Shown here: positions 50,430-59,082 of the stretch, piece by piece
How positions within the stretch are numbered: position 1 is the stretch's first letter
Layout: each line of letters starts with the position of its first letter
NCBI RefSeq assembly: GCF_003635165.1
Contig: NZ_ML058616.1
Location: forward strand, 186,001 to 250,000
Direction of reading: 5' to 3'
Length of the DNA: 64,000 bases
Origin: Burkholderia sp. Nafp2/4-1b
Lineage (GTDB): Bacteria; Pseudomonadota; Gammaproteobacteria; Burkholderiales; Burkholderiaceae
Translations under genes and position numbers: made by a program
The notes under the pieces: generated by a model
Database searches by the model: none
Told to the model about the DNA's origin: nothing
What the model saw: only the letters and a program-made list of their open reading frames with translations

Positions 50430-52013
50430 ATGAAGAAGAAACTGATCTGCCTGCTGGTGGCCGGCGCGTTGCCTGGCATCGCGCTGGCCAGCTCGACATC
50501 CGCCGAGATCAAGGCGCTGCAGGCGCAGGTGGCCGCGCTGCAGAAGCAGATGAAGGCCATGCAGGCGCAGCTCGCCGCGCAACCGGGCGGCGCACCGGTC
50601 GCGCACGCGGGCACGGGCGGCTCGGCTGGCTCGGCGAGGCCGGTCATCGTGGCCGCCGATCCGTCGTCGCCGGACTACGGCAAGTCGCAGGCCGCGCTGA
50701 CCAACGACGAAGTCAGCGAAATGAAGCAGCAGATCGCGAACCAGCAGCTGAAGGTCGACTCGCTGACCGACGCGGCCAACACCGGCCCGCTCGCGGGCCT
50801 GTCGGTCACGGGTTACATCGATCCGACCTACATCTACAACCGTGCGGCCGGTACGTCGTCGTTCCTGTTCGCGAACCACGAGAACGCGTACAACTACTTC
50901 AACAGCACGTTCGGCGACCTGTACCTCGACATCAAGAAGACCTTCGGCGTCGGCCCGATGGCGCCGTCGGCCGAGATCACGCTGATGCCGAACCGCGGCA
51001 ACGGCATCACGCTGCTGCAGAACTCGCGCGGGTCGATCACCGACAACCTGCTGAACACCGCGGTCATCAACGTGCCGATCACCGCCGAGACGACGCTCGT
51101 CGCCGGCTTGATCCCGAGCTTCGGCGGCTACGAAGTGCAGCAGTCGAACCAGATGCTCACGCTCACGCACAACCTGCTGTACGACTTCTCCGATCCGGGC
51201 AGCTACGTCGGTGCGGGCGCGAACTACACGAAGGGTGCATGGGCGTGGAAGTTCTTCGTCGGCAACGAGCAGTACCGCACGTACGGCTCGGTCACGCAGA
51301 CGGGCACCAACGCGCTCGGCGATCCGATCACGACCAGCAACAAGGTGCCGACCTTCACCGCGCGCGCGGACTACACGTGGTCGAGCGCGCTCGATCTCGG
51401 CGGCTCGATCAACATCGGCCGTCAGACGCTCGCGAGCGCGATCGATGCGGACGGCGTCGTGCACTATGGCCCGGGCGGCGCGGCGCCGAGCGCATTCGGC
51501 ACGTTCTTCTTCGGCGAAGTCGACGCGACCTACACGCTGGCCGACATCCAGTACAACGCCGAACTCGACTACGGCCAGCAGCAGCACGCGGCGTACAACG
51601 GCGGCCTCGCGCAGTGGTACGGCCTGTCGCTGCTCGCGCACCGCAAGTTCAACGCGCCGGTGGTCGGCCGCATGGGCGTGACGCTGCGCTACGATGCGCT
51701 CGTCAACAGCAAGAACGGCGGTGGCGGCGGCGGCATCGCACTGAACGGCAACGGGATGGATCCGAGCAACGGCTTCGGCGTCGATTCGGACTGCCTCGCA
51801 ACGTCGAAGGCCGGCGGTGGCCTCGGCTTCGAGTGCAAGGGCGCGATCCGTCAGGACGTCGCGCTCGACCTGCTGTTCTATCCGACCCAGCAGATCACCG
51901 TGAAAGTCGAATACCGGCACGACTGGGCGAACAACAAGGTGTTCCTGCGCAACGACGGGTCGTACGGCAAGTCCAACGACCTGCTCGCGACGCAGTTCAT
52001 CTATTCGTTCTGA
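50430..52013 (+). CDS. DUF3138-type outer-membrane protein in the polyamine operon
   Basis: A 527-residue protein with a signal peptide (MKKKLICLLVAGALPGIALA). The mature N-terminus is a coiled coil (EIKALQAQVAALQKQMKAMQ), then a linker, then amphipathic beta strands beginning GLSVTGYIDPTYIYN and ending TQFIYSF, a C-terminal aromatic residue typical of beta-barrels. The N-terminal coiled coil plus barrel recalls porins such as those that trimerise through such helices. The TAGGAGA site precedes ATG 50430. Its place between the permease and oxidase genes suggests a channel for polyamine uptake, which is inference. Confidence 0.82.
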   Translation: MKKKLICLLVAGALPGIALASSTSAEIKALQAQVAALQKQMKAMQAQLAAQPGGAPVAHAGTGGSAGSARPVIVAADPSSPDYGKSQAALTNDEVSEMKQQIANQQLKVDSLTDAANTGPLAGLSVTGYIDPTYIYNRAAGTSSFLFANHENAYNYFNSTFGDLYLDIKKTFGVGPMAPSAEITLMPNRGNGITLLQNSRGSITDNLLNTAVINVPITAETTLVAGLIPSFGGYEVQQSNQMLTLTHNLLYDFSDPGSYVGAGANYTKGAWAWKFFVGNEQYRTYGSVTQTGTNALGDPITTSNKVPTFTARADYTWSSALDLGGSINIGRQTLASAIDADGVVHYGPGGAAPSAFGTFFFGEVDATYTLADIQYNAELDYGQQQHAAYNGGLAQWYGLSLLAHRKFNAPVVGRMGVTLRYDALVNSKNGGGGGGIALNGNGMDPSNGFGVDSDCLATSKAGGGLGFECKGAIRQDVALDLLFYPTQQITVKVEYRHDWANNKVFLRNDGSYGKSNDLLATQFIYSF

Positions 52014-52125
52014 TGCAGGCCGCACGGGGCACCGTGCCGCACGCATGGTGCCCCGCGTCGTTTCACCCGGCCGGCTCGCGGTGCGTCGCGCACCGCCGCC
52101 GGCCGTCTTCGATGGAGTCGGTTTG

Positions 52126-53430
52126 ATGACGCAGTCTTTCACCCGCCGCGCCGATGCGCTCGCGCGCGACTCGTACTACGAAGCAACCGCCACGCGGCCG
52201 GTAGTCGACGCTCCCGTGCTGGAAGATGCGATCGACGTCGACGTATGCGTGATCGGCGCAGGCTTCGCAGGGTTGTCGACGGCGCTCGAGTGCCGCGCAC
52301 GCGGACTGTCGGTCGCCGTGATCGACGCGCATCGGCCTGGCTGGGGCGCGTCAGGCCGCAACGGCGGGCAGGCGATCACCGGCTTCGCGAAGGACGAGGT
52401 GATCGAGAAGCAGCTCGGTGCCGCCGGTGCGCATGCCGCGTGGTCGCTGTCGCTCGACGGCGTCGCGCTGATCGCCGAGCGGATCGCGCGCTACGGGATC
52501 GACTGCGACTTCACGCGCGGCTACCTGACCGTCGCGACGAAGCCGCGCCGCATCGACGACCTGCGCGCGTGGATGGATGCCGCCACGTCGCGCTGGGGCC
52601 ATCCGTCGCTGTCGTGGCTCGATACCGGCGAGATCCGTGCCCGCATCGCATCGCCCCGTTACCTCGCGGGCGTCTACGATCCGCTGTCGGGCCATCTGCA
52701 TCCGCTCAAGTATTGCCTCTGCCTCGCCGACGCCGCGCGCCGTGAAGGCGTCGCCCTCCATGCACACACGCCCGCGCTCGACGTCGTGCGCGGCGCGCGG
52801 CCGGTCGTGCGCACGCCGTCGGGCGAAGTGCGCTGCCGCTTCGTCGTGTCGTGCTGCAACGCGGGCCCCGGCGGCATCCTGCCGGCCGCAACCGCCGCGC
52901 GCATCGCGCCGATCGCGTCGTACATCATCGCGACCGAACCGCTCGGCCGCGCGCGCGCCGACGAGCTGATCGCGCAGCGCGAAGCCGTGTGCGACAACAA
53001 CTTCTTCCTCGACTACTTCCGGCTGTCGGCCGACCACCGGATGCTGTTCGGCGGCCGCGCGAACTCCGCGGGCGCATCGCCCGACACGCTCGCCGAAACG
53101 ATCCGGCAGCGGATGGTCGGCGTATTCCCGCAACTCGCCGACGTGCGCGTCGATCACGCGTGGGGCGGCTTCGTCGACGTCACGCGCAACCGCGCGCCGG
53201 ACTTCGGCGCGCTCGATCCGAACTTCTTCTATGTGCAGGGCTTCAGCGGGCACGGCGTCGCGCTCACCGGCATCGCCGGGCGCGCGATCGCCGGTGCGCT
53301 CGCGGGCGACACGCGTGCGTTCGACCTGTTCGCGCAGCTGCGTCACCGGCGCTTTCCGGGCGGCGACGCATGGCGGCAGCCGGCGCTCGAACTCGGGATG
53401 CTGTACCACCGAGTGCGCGAGCTGTTCTGA
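52126..53430 (+). CDS. puuB: FAD-dependent gamma-glutamylputrescine oxidase, copy 1
   Basis: A 434-residue D-amino-acid-oxidase-family flavoprotein. The FAD motif is CVIGAGFAGLSTALE near residue 43, followed by GWGASGRNGGQ. Near the C-terminus HAWGGFVDVTRNRAPDFG and FSGHGVALTGIAGR complete the fold. PuuB oxidises gamma-glutamylputrescine to the aldehyde with release of ammonia and hydrogen peroxide. This copy and the next are arranged in tandem, 27 bases apart. Their N-termini look clearly diverged while the catalytic motifs match. Specificity differences are not known. Confidence 0.88.
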   Translation: MTQSFTRRADALARDSYYEATATRPVVDAPVLEDAIDVDVCVIGAGFAGLSTALECRARGLSVAVIDAHRPGWGASGRNGGQAITGFAKDEVIEKQLGAAGAHAAWSLSLDGVALIAERIARYGIDCDFTRGYLTVATKPRRIDDLRAWMDAATSRWGHPSLSWLDTGEIRARIASPRYLAGVYDPLSGHLHPLKYCLCLADAARREGVALHAHTPALDVVRGARPVVRTPSGEVRCRFVVSCCNAGPGGILPAATAARIAPIASYIIATEPLGRARADELIAQREAVCDNNFFLDYFRLSADHRMLFGGRANSAGASPDTLAETIRQRMVGVFPQLADVRVDHAWGGFVDVTRNRAPDFGALDPNFFYVQGFSGHGVALTGIAGRAIAGALAGDTRAFDLFAQLRHRRFPGGDAWRQPALELGMLYHRVRELF

Positions 53431-53457
53431 GCCCTTCCTTTATCTGCTCTCCTGATC

Positions 53458-54759
53458 ATGCAAACCTTCGCCAACCAGCCGCACGTCGCGTCGTACTACG
53501 CGGCGACCGCCAACGATACGACCCGCCATGTGCCGCTCACCGGCGCGATCGACGCCGATGTGTGCGTGATCGGCGCGGGCCTCACCGGTTTGTCGGCCGC
53601 GCTCAACCTTGCCGAGCGTGGCCATTCGGTGACCGTGCTCGAGGCGTCGCGGGTCGGATGGGCGGCGAGCGGGCGCAACGGCGGACAGTTGATCGGCGGC
53701 TTCGCGTGCGACATCGACACCTTCGCGCAGTTCATGCCGGAAGGCGACGTGAAGCGGATCTGGGACATGGGGCTCGAAACGCTGTCGCTCGTGAAGTCGC
53801 GCATCGCGCGGCACGACATCGACTGCGCGCTTGTGCCCGGCTACCTGACCGCCGCGAACACGGAGCGTGACGCCGATGCGCTCAAGCGCTGGCGCGACGA
53901 GGCCGCGAAGCGCTTCGGCTACGATCGCTTCCATTTCGTCGAAGCGGACGCGATCGGCGACTACGTGCAGTCGGCACGCTACCGCGGCGGGTTGTACGAC
54001 CCCGACAGCGGCCACCTGCATCCGCTGAACTACACGCTCGGGCTCGCGCGTGCGGCCACCGACGCCGGCGTGCGGATCCACGAGGACAGTTGCGTGACGC
54101 GCGTGCGCGACGTCGCGGGCGGCCACGTCGTCGAGACCGGCGAGGGGCACGTGCGTGCGCGCTTCGTCGTGCTCGCGTGCAACACCTACGTCGGTACGCT
54201 CGCGCCCGCGCTGTCGAAGAAGATCATGCCGGTCGGCACCTACGTGATCGCGACCGAGCCGCTCGGCGAAGCGCGCGCCGCAGCACTGATGCCGGCGCGC
54301 GCGGCCGTCTGCGACAGCCGCTTCGTGCTCGACTATTTCCGGCCGGCGCCCGATACGCGGCTCGTGTGGGGCGGCAAGGTCAGTTATTCGACGCGACCGC
54401 CGCGCGACCTGGCCGACGCGATGCGCAAGGACATGCTGAAGACGTTCCCGCAGCTCGCGGACGTGAAGGTCGACTACGCATGGGGCGGCTTCGTCGACAT
54501 CACGATGAATCGCGCGCCGCACTTCGGGCGCATCGCGCCGACACTGTATTTCGCGCAGGGCTTCTCGGGGCACGGCGTGAACACGACCGCGCTCGCGGGC
54601 AAGCTGATCGCCGAGGCGATCGACGGACAGGCGAGCCGCTTCGACCTGTTCGGCCGGATCCGGCATCGCGATTTTCCGGGCGGTGCGACGTTGCGCACGC
54701 CGGCGCTGGTGCTCGCGATGAGCTGGTATCGGCTGCTCGACGCGTTCGGCGTGCATTGA
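53458..54759 (+). CDS. puuB: FAD-dependent gamma-glutamylputrescine oxidase, copy 2
   Basis: A 433-residue paralogue of the preceding flavoprotein. The FAD site is CVIGAGLTGLSAALNL near residue 37, with GWAASGRNGGQLIGGF and YDPDSGHLHPLNY matching copy 1, and YAWGGFVDITMNRAPHFG and FSGHGVNTTALAGK at the end. It is closer in overall features to E. coli PuuB by eye. It is the last gene of the polyamine operon and is followed by a convergent terminator. Two copies could serve different gamma-glutamyl-polyamines. Confidence 0.88.
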   Translation: MQTFANQPHVASYYAATANDTTRHVPLTGAIDADVCVIGAGLTGLSAALNLAERGHSVTVLEASRVGWAASGRNGGQLIGGFACDIDTFAQFMPEGDVKRIWDMGLETLSLVKSRIARHDIDCALVPGYLTAANTERDADALKRWRDEAAKRFGYDRFHFVEADAIGDYVQSARYRGGLYDPDSGHLHPLNYTLGLARAATDAGVRIHEDSCVTRVRDVAGGHVVETGEGHVRARFVVLACNTYVGTLAPALSKKIMPVGTYVIATEPLGEARAAALMPARAAVCDSRFVLDYFRPAPDTRLVWGGKVSYSTRPPRDLADAMRKDMLKTFPQLADVKVDYAWGGFVDITMNRAPHFGRIAPTLYFAQGFSGHGVNTTALAGKLIAEAIDGQASRFDLFGRIRHRDFPGGATLRTPALVLAMSWYRLLDAFGVH

Positions 54760-54834
54760 GCGTGAGGCCTCGGCGATGCGATGCGATGACGACCGCGGCG
54801 AATGCATGCCGTAAGCGTGCGCCGTGCGCCCACG

Positions 54835-54871
54835 CAAAATAAAAACGGCCGCGCAAGGAAGCGCAGCCGTT
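54835..54871 (-). terminator. Terminator between the polyamine operon and the lipoprotein trio
   Basis: An 11-bp stem with one mismatch (54844-54854 and 54861-54871) around a 6-base loop. On the minus strand it runs into a T-rich tail (complement of the A/T run at 54835-54845), so it ends the convergent DUF799 transcript. Without a T-run on the plus side it is a weaker stop for puuB. Confidence 0.75.
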
Positions 54872-54952
54872 CGACCGGATCGCAGGCCATTGGCCTGAAC
54901 GCGGTGCGGGGGCGCATGCGGTGCCCGCAGCGCCGCGCAGCAGATGGGCCGC

Positions 54953-55618
54953 TCAGTCCGTCCCGTACTTCGGCGAATGCGGGCCGTACAAGATCCCGCT
55001 CGGCGGACCGGCCGACAGCAGTCGCGTGCTGGTGAACGCGGCAACGTCATGGCTCTGGTCCATCAGCGTGTTGGCGACCTGCTTGACCGCGGCCACCACG
55101 AGCATGCCGATCAGGCTGCCGCCGCCGTTGTTGCCGCTCTCGTCGCTGCTCGCGCTCGCGTGGCCCTGCCACAGCACGTCGCCGGTGCGCAGGTCGACGA
55201 GCTTCGCCGATGCCGACACGACCGTCGCGCTCGCCAGGACCCGATAGACGGTGCCGTACTGCGACACCTTCGAATACAGCGCGGCGTCGGCACCGAAGAT
55301 CTCGCGCAGCTTCGCGGGCGGCGTCTGCTGGATCTCCGCCGCATTCGTCAGGCCGTTCTGCTTGAAGGTCTCGTCCATCACGGCGACCGGCACCACGTAG
55401 TAGCCGGATTCGGCGAGCGGCAGCGTCATCTGCGACAGCAATCCGTAGGTTGCCGCCACGTCGGACGTCTCGTTGACGGGCGGCAGCACGAGGATCGAGC
55501 GCGGCTGGCTCTTCTTGAACGCCGTGTAGTCGGGTCGTTTCACCGGCTGCGCGCACGCGCTCAGCAGCGTGACGATCGACAGCACGGACATCAGCTTGAA
55601 TGAGAGTGTCTTGAACAT
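54953..55618 (-). CDS. DUF799/GNA1162-family lipoprotein
   Basis: A 221-residue lipoprotein with the lipid cysteine in LLSACAQP near residue 21. The mature domain (RSILVLPPVNETSDVAATYG, then GYYVVPVAVMDETFKQNG and ASAKLVDLRTGDVLWQG) is the DUF799 fold known from Neisseria GNA1162, structurally related to TolB-like and CsgG-like domains. It is last of three lipoprotein genes read in the same direction (CsgG-like, DUF4810, DUF799), with ten bases to the preceding gene. The three are probably one outer-membrane complex of unknown role. Confidence 0.88.
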   Translation of the reverse strand: MFKTLSFKLMSVLSIVTLLSACAQPVKRPDYTAFKKSQPRSILVLPPVNETSDVAATYGLLSQMTLPLAESGYYVVPVAVMDETFKQNGLTNAAEIQQTPPAKLREIFGADAALYSKVSQYGTVYRVLASATVVSASAKLVDLRTGDVLWQGHASASSDESGNNGGGSLIGMLVVAAVKQVANTLMDQSHDVAAFTSTRLLSAGPPSGILYGPHSPKYGTD

Positions 55619-55628
55619 GGCAGGCGCG

Positions 55629-56054
55629 TTACGGTTTGGCGGTGGTCGGAGCAGGATCCTTCTGGCCGGTGATCGCCTGGGCGGTCTTCTGGTCCGCGGT
55701 CTTCGGCGCACCGGTCTTTTTCTTCAGCAGGAAATCCATGAAGGTCGACGACTCCGGAAACAGCTGCTTCTCGGCCTGCAGTTCCTGTTCGGCCTGCTGC
55801 TCGTTGCCGACGCTCGCATACAGCATCCCCAGATGCGCGTGGAAGCCCGGCGGCGGCGTATGGCCCTTCGCGCGGATCTCCTGCAGCGCCTTTTCGAGCG
55901 CGTCGATCTGCTCCTGCGGCGACTTCTGCCCCTTGAAGTATTCGTACACCTGCGGCTGATAGCCGGTCCACTGATAGAGCGGCGGCGTGGAGCTCGCGCA
56001 GCCGGCGAGCAGCAAGGCGGCGGCCGTTGCCGGCAGCCAGTTAGCCCGTTTCAT
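55629..56054 (-). CDS. DUF4810 lipoprotein
   Basis: A 141-residue lipoprotein, with the lipid cysteine in LLLAGCASS near residue 19. The following PPLYQWTGYQPQVYEYFKG and a helical region (EQIDALEKALQEIRAKG, then LGMLYASVGNEQQAEQEL, which looks like a TPR-type pair) identify DUF4810. It ends in a low-complexity Lys/Thr/Ala tail. It is the middle gene of the trio and probably bridges or supports the other two lipoproteins. Confidence 0.88.
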   Translation of the reverse strand: MKRANWLPATAAALLLAGCASSTPPLYQWTGYQPQVYEYFKGQKSPQEQIDALEKALQEIRAKGHTPPPGFHAHLGMLYASVGNEQQAEQELQAEKQLFPESSTFMDFLLKKKTGAPKTADQKTAQAITGQKDPAPTTAKP

Positions 56055-56136
56055 GGTCTGTTCTCTTTTAGTATCTTGTTGAATCGTGCCAGCGCGGCGC
56101 CGCCCTCGGCGCGCGCTGCGACATGGGCCGCGATGC

Positions 56137-56814
56137 TTACTGCGGCACCTTCAGCGTGCCGGCGTCGACCTGGTCGACGAGGTGGTTCACGGCTTCCTGG
56201 ATCGCGAGGTCCAGCACCTTGCCGTTGAGCGTCGAGTCGTAGCCGGCGGTGCCGCCGAAACCGATCACCTCGCGGTTCGACAGGCTGAACTCGCCCGCGC
56301 CCTGGCTCGATGCGACGACTTCCGACGTCGTCGTGTCGACGATGTTCAGGTTGACCTTCGCATACGCGACTTGCGTCTTGCCGCGGCCGAGGATGCCGAA
56401 CAACTGGTGATCGCCGACGTCCTTACGGCCGAATTCGGTCACGTCGCCGGTCACGACGTAGTTCGCGCCCTTCACGGCCTGCGCCTTCTTCATGAAGCCG
56501 GCTTCCTGCTTGATCTCGTCGAGGTTCTCGCGATCGAGCACGTTGAAGCGGCGGCTCTGCTGCAGGCGCGTGACGAGGATCGTCTTCGCCTGGCCGCCGA
56601 GGCGGTCGATGCCGTCGGAGAAGATGCCGCGCATGTAGCTCGACCGGTTGTCGAACTTGCCGACCGCGATCGCGACGGGCTTGCCCGCGTACGGCTTCTG
56701 CGCGCTGCTCACGGCCGGCACGTCGAGCGTGCGCGACGATTCGGTCGCGCAGCCCGACAGCGCCGCGACGAGCGCCGCCGCCACGAAAACGGTGCGTCGT
56801 GTCTGAATGTTCAC
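56137..56814 (-). CDS. CsgG/HfaB-family lipoprotein with GTG start
   Basis: A 225-residue lipoprotein. It starts with GTG at 56814, chosen because AAGGAGA lies six bases upstream and the protein then opens with a proper signal (NIQTRRTVFVAAALVAALSGC, cysteine near residue 21). CsgG features include KPVAIAVGKFDNRSSYMRG near residue 44, TRLQQSRRFNVLDRENLDEI and VNLNIVDTTTSEVVASSQG. CsgG forms secretion pores or scaffolds in the outer membrane. Curli genes are absent, so this belongs to the separate CsgG-DUF4810-DUF799 class. It is the first gene of the unit. Confidence 0.87.
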   Translation of the reverse strand: MNIQTRRTVFVAAALVAALSGCATESSRTLDVPAVSSAQKPYAGKPVAIAVGKFDNRSSYMRGIFSDGIDRLGGQAKTILVTRLQQSRRFNVLDRENLDEIKQEAGFMKKAQAVKGANYVVTGDVTEFGRKDVGDHQLFGILGRGKTQVAYAKVNLNIVDTTTSEVVASSQGAGEFSLSNREVIGFGGTAGYDSTLNGKVLDLAIQEAVNHLVDQVDAGTLKVPQ

Positions 56815-57253
56815 TGCTGGTCTCCTTGCGTGAAAAGATCGCCCGGAACGGGCGCGCCGGCTCACAGGTTCATTGAAGAATCGGCGGTTGATGCGATGAT
56901 CGAAACGACCGGGGCGCGCGTTGACGCGCGCGGTTTCATCGCCTGGATGGCGATGGACATGAAGATGGCGGGATGCGAAAGGAATGTGCGCGCAACGGAC
57001 GCGTTGCGGCCACGTGTGAACGCGCGACTGCCGGGTCGACAACCCCGCGTGCGCTGGTTACATCGTCATTCTGGATACTGCGCTGTTGATCGCGCATGAT
57101 CGGCCCCGTATTTGATTTTGGCCGATCATACCAAGTCTGATTATTGAGACGGGATTTCTTGATAAGAATTGACGTTTATTCCGTCGATCCACCGATTGGT
57201 GATAGCTCCGGCGCGAACGGCACGTGCGCCGGACTCGCGTGCCGGTGCGCCGG
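56815..57253. other. 439-bp intergenic region upstream of the lipoprotein trio
   Basis: It should contain the promoter of the CsgG-like gene and any terminator of the glutathione reductase gene. The stretch 57080-57190 is AT-rich for this genome and holds the 10-bp inverted repeat at 57096-57129. No coding region with a ribosome-binding site is supported. Confidence 0.45.
57096..57129. promoter_or_regulatory. Inverted repeat with 14-base spacer
   Basis: Arms ATGATCGGCC (57096-57105) and GGCCGATCAT (57120-57129) match perfectly around a 14-base AT-rich spacer. No T-run follows on either side. It may be an operator with two half sites or a stem-loop past the glutathione reductase gene. Confidence 0.5.
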
Positions 57254-58615
57254 TTACTGCGGGTCGGCCGCCTTCTGCCGCATCGTCACGAATTCCTCGG
57301 CCGCGGTCGGGTGAATGCCGATCGTGTCGTCGAACTGCGCCTTCGTCGCGCCCGCGCGAATCGCGATCGCGATGCCCTGGATGATCTCGCCCGCGTCGCG
57401 GCCGACCATGTGCGCGCCGATCACGCGCTGGCTGTCGCGCGCGACCACCAGCTTCATCAGCGTGCGCTCGTCGCGGCCCGACAGCGTGTGGCGCAGCGCC
57501 TTGAACGACGTGCGGTAGATATCGACGTCGCCGTGCAGGCGACGCGCATCGGCCTCGGTCAGGCCGACCGTCGCGACCTCGGGCTGGCTGAACACGGCCG
57601 ACGGCACGTAGTCGTGATCGGTCGCGACGCGCGAGCCGCCGAACAGCGTGCGTGCGAGTAGCGCGCCGTCGCGCGTCGCGACCGGCGTGAGCTGCGGACG
57701 CGACGTCACGTCGCCGATCGCATGGATCGAGGCGACCGACGTCGCCGAATACCCATCAACCGCGATCGCGCCGCGCGCGTCGAGCAGCACGCCCGCATGC
57801 TCGAGCCCGATCCCGTCGACGTTCGGCACGCGGCCGGTTGCATAGAGCACCGTGTCGTACGGGCCGTGCGTGGTGTCGCCGACGCGCACGGACAGCGTGC
57901 CGTCGTCCGCGCGCGCGATCGACTCGACCACCGCGTGCGTGTGGATCGCCACGCCCTGCTTCGTCATCTCGTCGGACAGGAATTGCCGCACGTCGTCGTC
58001 GAAGCCGCGCAGGATCTTTTCACCGCGATAGAACAGGTCGACATGACTGCCGAAACCGTTGAAGATGCCGGCGAACTCGACCGCGATATAGCCGCCGCCG
58101 ACCACCGCGATGCGCGCGGGCAGCTTCGCGAGCGACAGCGCCTCGCGCGACGTGATCGCATGTTCGATGCCGGGCCGCGGCGGCAGCACCGGACGCGAGC
58201 CGGTCGCGATCGCGATGTGGCGCGCGCGGATCGTGCGCTCGCCGATCGCGACGGTATGCGCGTCGACGAGCGTCGCGCGCCCCGCGTGCATCTCGACGCC
58301 GGATTGCCGCAGCAGGCTGATGTAGATGTCGCTGAGCCGGTTGATCTCGCGATCCTTCGCGGCGATCAGCGCGGGCCAGTCGAGCGTGCCGGCGCCGAAG
58401 GTCCAGCCGAAGCCCTTCGCGTCGTCGAGCTCGTGCGGATAGTGCGACGCGTAGACGAGCAGTTTCTTCGGAATGCAGCCGCGCAGCACGCAGGTGCCGC
58501 CGATCTGCTCCTCTTCCGCTATCCCGACGCGCGCGCCGTATGACGCCGACATCCGTGCCAGCCTCACGCCGCCGGAGCCGGCCCCGATGACGAACAGGTC
58601 GTAGTCGAAATCCAT
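57254..58615 (-). CDS. gor: Glutathione-disulfide reductase
   Basis: A 453-residue class I pyridine nucleotide-disulphide oxidoreductase. The FAD site is VIGAGSGGVRLAR near residue 9, the redox pair is Cys42 and Cys47 (GGTCVLRGCIPKKL), and the NAD(P)H site is VVGGGYIAVEFAG near residue 172. GIHPTAAEEFVTMR at the end carries the His-Glu pair for the partner subunit. It regenerates glutathione from its disulphide with NADPH. The redox-loop sequence with LRGC is typical of glutathione reductases rather than lipoamide dehydrogenases. The start at 58615 (MDFDYDLFVIG) is preferred over 58627. Confidence 0.94.
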   Translation of the reverse strand: MDFDYDLFVIGAGSGGVRLARMSASYGARVGIAEEEQIGGTCVLRGCIPKKLLVYASHYPHELDDAKGFGWTFGAGTLDWPALIAAKDREINRLSDIYISLLRQSGVEMHAGRATLVDAHTVAIGERTIRARHIAIATGSRPVLPPRPGIEHAITSREALSLAKLPARIAVVGGGYIAVEFAGIFNGFGSHVDLFYRGEKILRGFDDDVRQFLSDEMTKQGVAIHTHAVVESIARADDGTLSVRVGDTTHGPYDTVLYATGRVPNVDGIGLEHAGVLLDARGAIAVDGYSATSVASIHAIGDVTSRPQLTPVATRDGALLARTLFGGSRVATDHDYVPSAVFSQPEVATVGLTEADARRLHGDVDIYRTSFKALRHTLSGRDERTLMKLVVARDSQRVIGAHMVGRDAGEIIQGIAIAIRAGATKAQFDDTIGIHPTAAEEFVTMRQKAADPQ

Positions 58616-58703
58616 CGCAAGCCTCATCGCAGTTCGGATGACGGCACGATAGCAAGATTCCGGAATTCGTGCGGAACATGACGCCGCGAGGTGCGCGCCC
58701 CAT

Positions 58704-58734
58704 AAAAAACGGCGAGAGACGTTGCCTCTCGCCG
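58704..58734 (-). terminator. Terminator of the small acidic protein gene
   Basis: Arms CGGCGAGAG (58710-58718) and CTCTCGCCG (58726-58734) form a 9-bp stem with a 7-base loop, followed on the minus strand by six Ts (A-run 58704-58709). It sits upstream of gor and so insulates that gene. Confidence 0.85.
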
Positions 58735-58857
58735 ATCAACCCGACTGCCGGGTGTGCCATGCGTCACCGATCGACCACATGCCCGGCCTGCCGGCCGCGC
58801 GGCACCGGCCCGCCCTGGGCGCGCGAATGCGCACCCGCGGCGGGCCAGCCGCCATGC

Positions 58858-59082
58858 TCAGGCCTGCGACGTGTCGCTGCCGTCCGTCGCCTGCGTGTCG
58901 TCTGCCTGCTGCGGCTGCTCTTCCTTCTTCTCGAGCATGCCTTCGATCGCCTCGGCGCCCTTGAAGCCGGCGACGGCTGCCGCCGCCTTGGTCAGCAGGC
59001 CCGCGTCCGGATCAAGTTTCTCCGCTGCCTCGACCGCAGCCACTGCGCCAGCGATTTCACCCACGGTGTTCAGGATACCCAT
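58858..59082 (-). CDS. Small acidic Ala-rich hypothetical protein
   Basis: A 74-residue protein beginning MGILNTVGEIAGAVAAVEAA, with an Ala/Gly-rich hydrophobic or amphipathic helix pair and an acidic, Gln/Asp-rich tail. It might associate with membranes. The start at 59082 is favoured because AAAGGGG sits six bases upstream; an in-frame ATG at 59088 lies directly on it. No family was recognised. It is monocistronic, with its own terminator. Confidence 0.68.
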   Translation of the reverse strand: MGILNTVGEIAGAVAAVEAAEKLDPDAGLLTKAAAAVAGFKGAEAIEGMLEKKEEQPQQADDTQATDGSDTSQA

